Shown piece by piece: positions 61,701 to 64,000 of a stretch of DNA of 64,000 nt. The notes below the pieces were generated by a model that saw only the letters and a list, made by a program, of their open reading frames with translations, was not told where the DNA came from and ran no database searches. The position numbers were made by a program, and so were the translations under genes. Within the stretch, counting starts at the first letter, position 1. Each line of letters begins with the position of its first letter. This DNA is from Polytrichum commune (lineage: Eukaryota; Streptophyta; Polytrichopsida; Polytrichales; Polytrichaceae), in NCBI GenBank assembly GCA_950295325.1, contig OX485807.1:24027666-24091665 (forward strand). Reading direction: 5' to 3'.

Positions 61701-63066
61701 ACTTACCATTGGAAACTTAATGATAATTAGGGTTACTAGTGTAGAATGGACTTGGTTAGGGTTAGAGTGGCCTCCTTCTTATCCTTTTGTCAAATTATGA
61801 GGCTGAAGATGTTTACAACATGGATGAGATTGGATTGTATTTTAGAGCACATCCTAATAAAACATTAGCACAAGGGAAGGTGAAGGGTCGGAAGTTACAG
61901 AAGGAACGTGTAACACTTGTTCTTGCTGTTAATTCAATTGGGACTCATAAGTTGAAATTGCTTGTGATTCATACGTCTAAGCAACCACAATGTTTTGGAA
62001 GGTGGCAACCTCATGAGTATGTTCGGTGATACTCAAATAAAATAACTTGGATGAAGGGGGATATATTTGAAGCTTGGATATTGCAGCTCAACAATTAGTT
62101 CAAAGGCCAAAATCGAATGCATCTTCACATGTTGTTAGCTTTACCGAAGTTGGTAAGTCTTGTGGTTTTTCAACCTTGGAATTGAGCAACATGACTTTGG
62201 TATTCCTTCCTCCCCATGTTACAAGCGTGGTTCAACCTTTGGATCAAGGTATAATAGCATCTTTCAAATTTCAATATATTTTTTTTTGCAGTGGGTTTTA
62301 TCATAGTATGTTGATGCTACATTGAAGAACTTATGGAAGGTGGTGCCCAACATCAAACATGCTATCATGTGGAGTTATGAAGTATGAAGTGAATTGGATG
62401 TATAGATAGTCAAGAATTGTTGGAGGATGGTGTGTATATTACCTGCAACATGAAATGTTGATTTTGCCCTAGTTGGTAGAAGGGAAAAGAATAAAATGCA
62501 AGAAGAATCAGATGAACTTGGTGCTTTGATTTCAAAGTTGTGATTGGGTGATGATATATGAGACATTAGTCGAGACTTACATCAGATGAAAGGGGAAGAG
62601 ATTACTGAGCTAGAATTAAGTAATGATGAATTGGTGGATGTTGCTTTGGGAATCAACTATGCACAAGGCTTTGATCTTGATATTGATCTACATTTAGTAG
62701 ATGTGGATGATGTTGCTCCACCTACAATAAAGCTCAATGATGCTAAACATCATGCATCAATGTCGTCTAATTTCTTGTTAGACAACTCTTTACATTTTGG
62801 TGCTAATAAAATTATTAATATTAAAAAGCTAGTAGGGAATTTAAGTTAGATGACAATTGCTAACTTGGGTAGGCAACATATTTCATACAAGCTATATTGC
62901 TTAAACTCGTTGTATATATTTTTAAGCTCATATTGCTTATGTTTTTATATTCCATCGATAGTACGACAATTTTACGTCATTTGTCATATTAACAAGAAAA
63001 CAACACCTTGATAATATGATTTTTTTGTGTTTCCCAAATGTTTCATACTAAAGAGGGAGAACAGTA
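61701..63066 (+). mobile_element. pogo/Tigger-like DNA transposon, 5' end lost in the gap
   Basis: The 3' end (ATACTAAAGAGGGAGAACAG) mirrors the left end of the shortened copy at 24925-25705, and the first 80 bases after the gap match the interior of that copy. Between lies the transposase relic. The 5' inverted end is not visible and should lie in the gap. Confidence 0.75.
61787..62849 (+). pseudogene. pogo/Tigger (CENP-B/Jerky type, DDE_1) transposase relic
   Basis: Blocks in order: VYNMDEIGLYFRAHPNKTLA with the first catalytic Asp, ERVTLVLAVNSIGTHKLKLL and QCFGRWQPHEYVR (61787-62029); a degraded stretch where the second catalytic Asp (DN..H) should be (about 62090-62160); LELSNMTLVFLPPHVTSVVQ PLDQGIIASFKFQY with the third Asp (62190-62280); and an acidic C-terminal part MKGEEITELELSNDELVDVA (62586-62849). 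The usual N-terminal CENP-B-like DNA-binding half is missing here, presumably in the gap or lost. Stops and frame changes are present, so the copy is inactive. Confidence 0.8.
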
Positions 63067-64000
63067 AAACCATCCATTTTCATGTTACATAAGAGTTCAT
63101 TGCATTTTCATCTTCCTAATGGATGAGTTCACATAGATACATGATCTACACGAATCCTTAGCCCATCATTCATTGTCATGTACTTTTGTACCCTCCCATG
63201 TTCTTCTCGACTACATTACGTGACCTCTAATTTTTCTTAGTACATTTGAACTCGTGAATGGAGATATATCAAAGGATGTGTAGTTACAAAGTTTTCTACA
63301 CTTATTTTTATGGTCCAATCAAAAATTTTGAGCCACTTGGAGGTGAGTTTCTCATTTTCGTGAACATATAAAAACCAATTTTGTTCTTAAGCTTGGGGTG
63401 AAACTACTTCAAGTACTTTTTTGGTGGAGAAAGATGAAGTTTCAACACGGGTCCTAAACCCCTAAGCACCTAAGATGCTCGAACTGGGCCCCTCGAAGCA
63501 CAAAAACATGTAATTGAGCTCCATATTTTTATTGTTGGCTAATCATGTCAAAAGTGACCCTATCTAAAATCAACTTATTTTTTTAATACACTTTTTGAAT
63601 CAACTGAATATTTTGATGTTCTCAAAGGACTTCCACCCAATATGCATCATGAGTGCATTTGGATGCCAACGTATATGTTTTATTTTTAATTTTTAATCTT
63701 CAATGTCAAGTGTTAATATAATTGTGTATTCTCTTTGACACACGGTAAGACAAATGTAAATGACAAGAATTCAAACCCAAAAATATGTAAAAAATACTAT
63801 TTCTAAACTTGATGAGGCCCGTGAAAATTGTGTATATGGTTGTATATTAGACCCTTAAGGGTGAACATGTTCCCGTGCATGTGGAATATTCGTATGGATC
63901 TTTGCAACTAATCCTCTTTTTCTCTCTACTATGAATTATGTGATAGGTATAAACTTCCCTTCCAATTTATCAGGTTTACTACAAGAATTCCATTGATAAA
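63067..64000. other. No recognised gene
   Basis: AT-rich sequence to the window edge without a visible domain or repeat match. Confidence 0.45.

Overview
The window looks like nuclear DNA of a land plant or close streptophyte. It is AT-rich, has spliceosomal introns and few genes, and is dominated by DNA transposons and their short non-autonomous derivatives. Only two genes are clearly complete and recognisable: a plastid CRT-like (CLT) thiol transporter (36.0-37.8 kb, + strand, two exons) and an alpha-tubulin gene (42.8-40.4 kb, - strand, four exons). The tubulin has several residues and a C-terminal tail that resemble green-algal axonemal alpha-tubulin, which would suit a plant with swimming sperm (bryophyte, lycophyte or fern grade). 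That placement is inference; I cannot name the species.

Layout. 0-7 kb: the start of a gene that runs off the left edge (- strand), then a CACTA (En/Spm) transposase gene on the - strand whose six coding exons join in frame into a 1026-residue protein. 7-12 kb: a decayed RSZ-type SR splicing-factor gene fragment, a foldback repeat, and a decayed DDE_1 (pogo/Tigger-like) transposase. 12-33 kb: no recognisable host gene. This is a mosaic of MITE-like families (TA-, 9-bp- and unknown-target types), a deletion derivative of a pogo-like element, a PIF/Harbinger transposase relic split by a microsatellite, tRNA-like repeat segments and a long pyrimidine-rich stretch. 33.5-35.3 kb: a degenerate repeat array directly upstream of the CLT gene. 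36-46 kb: the gene island (CLT, alpha-tubulin, and the 3' exons of an unidentified - strand gene). 46-64 kb: repeats again, including a PIF/Harbinger element whose outer limits can be fixed exactly (49652-53079, TTA target duplication, both Myb-like and transposase relics), and a pogo/Tigger-like element interrupted by a 200-N assembly gap.

The host genes show no operon-like or pathway link to each other. The strongest structural story is the transposon stratigraphy: several insertions sit exactly inside other repeats, with target duplications that still match, so relative ages can be read. Nine long poly-G/poly-C runs lie in the repeat-rich parts. At least three of them sit inside repeat copies whose sister copies have only short C-rich words at the same place. 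I recognised no LTR retrotransposon, viral, capsid or reverse-transcriptase sequence, no rRNA gene, no CRISPR array and no convincing functional tRNA gene.
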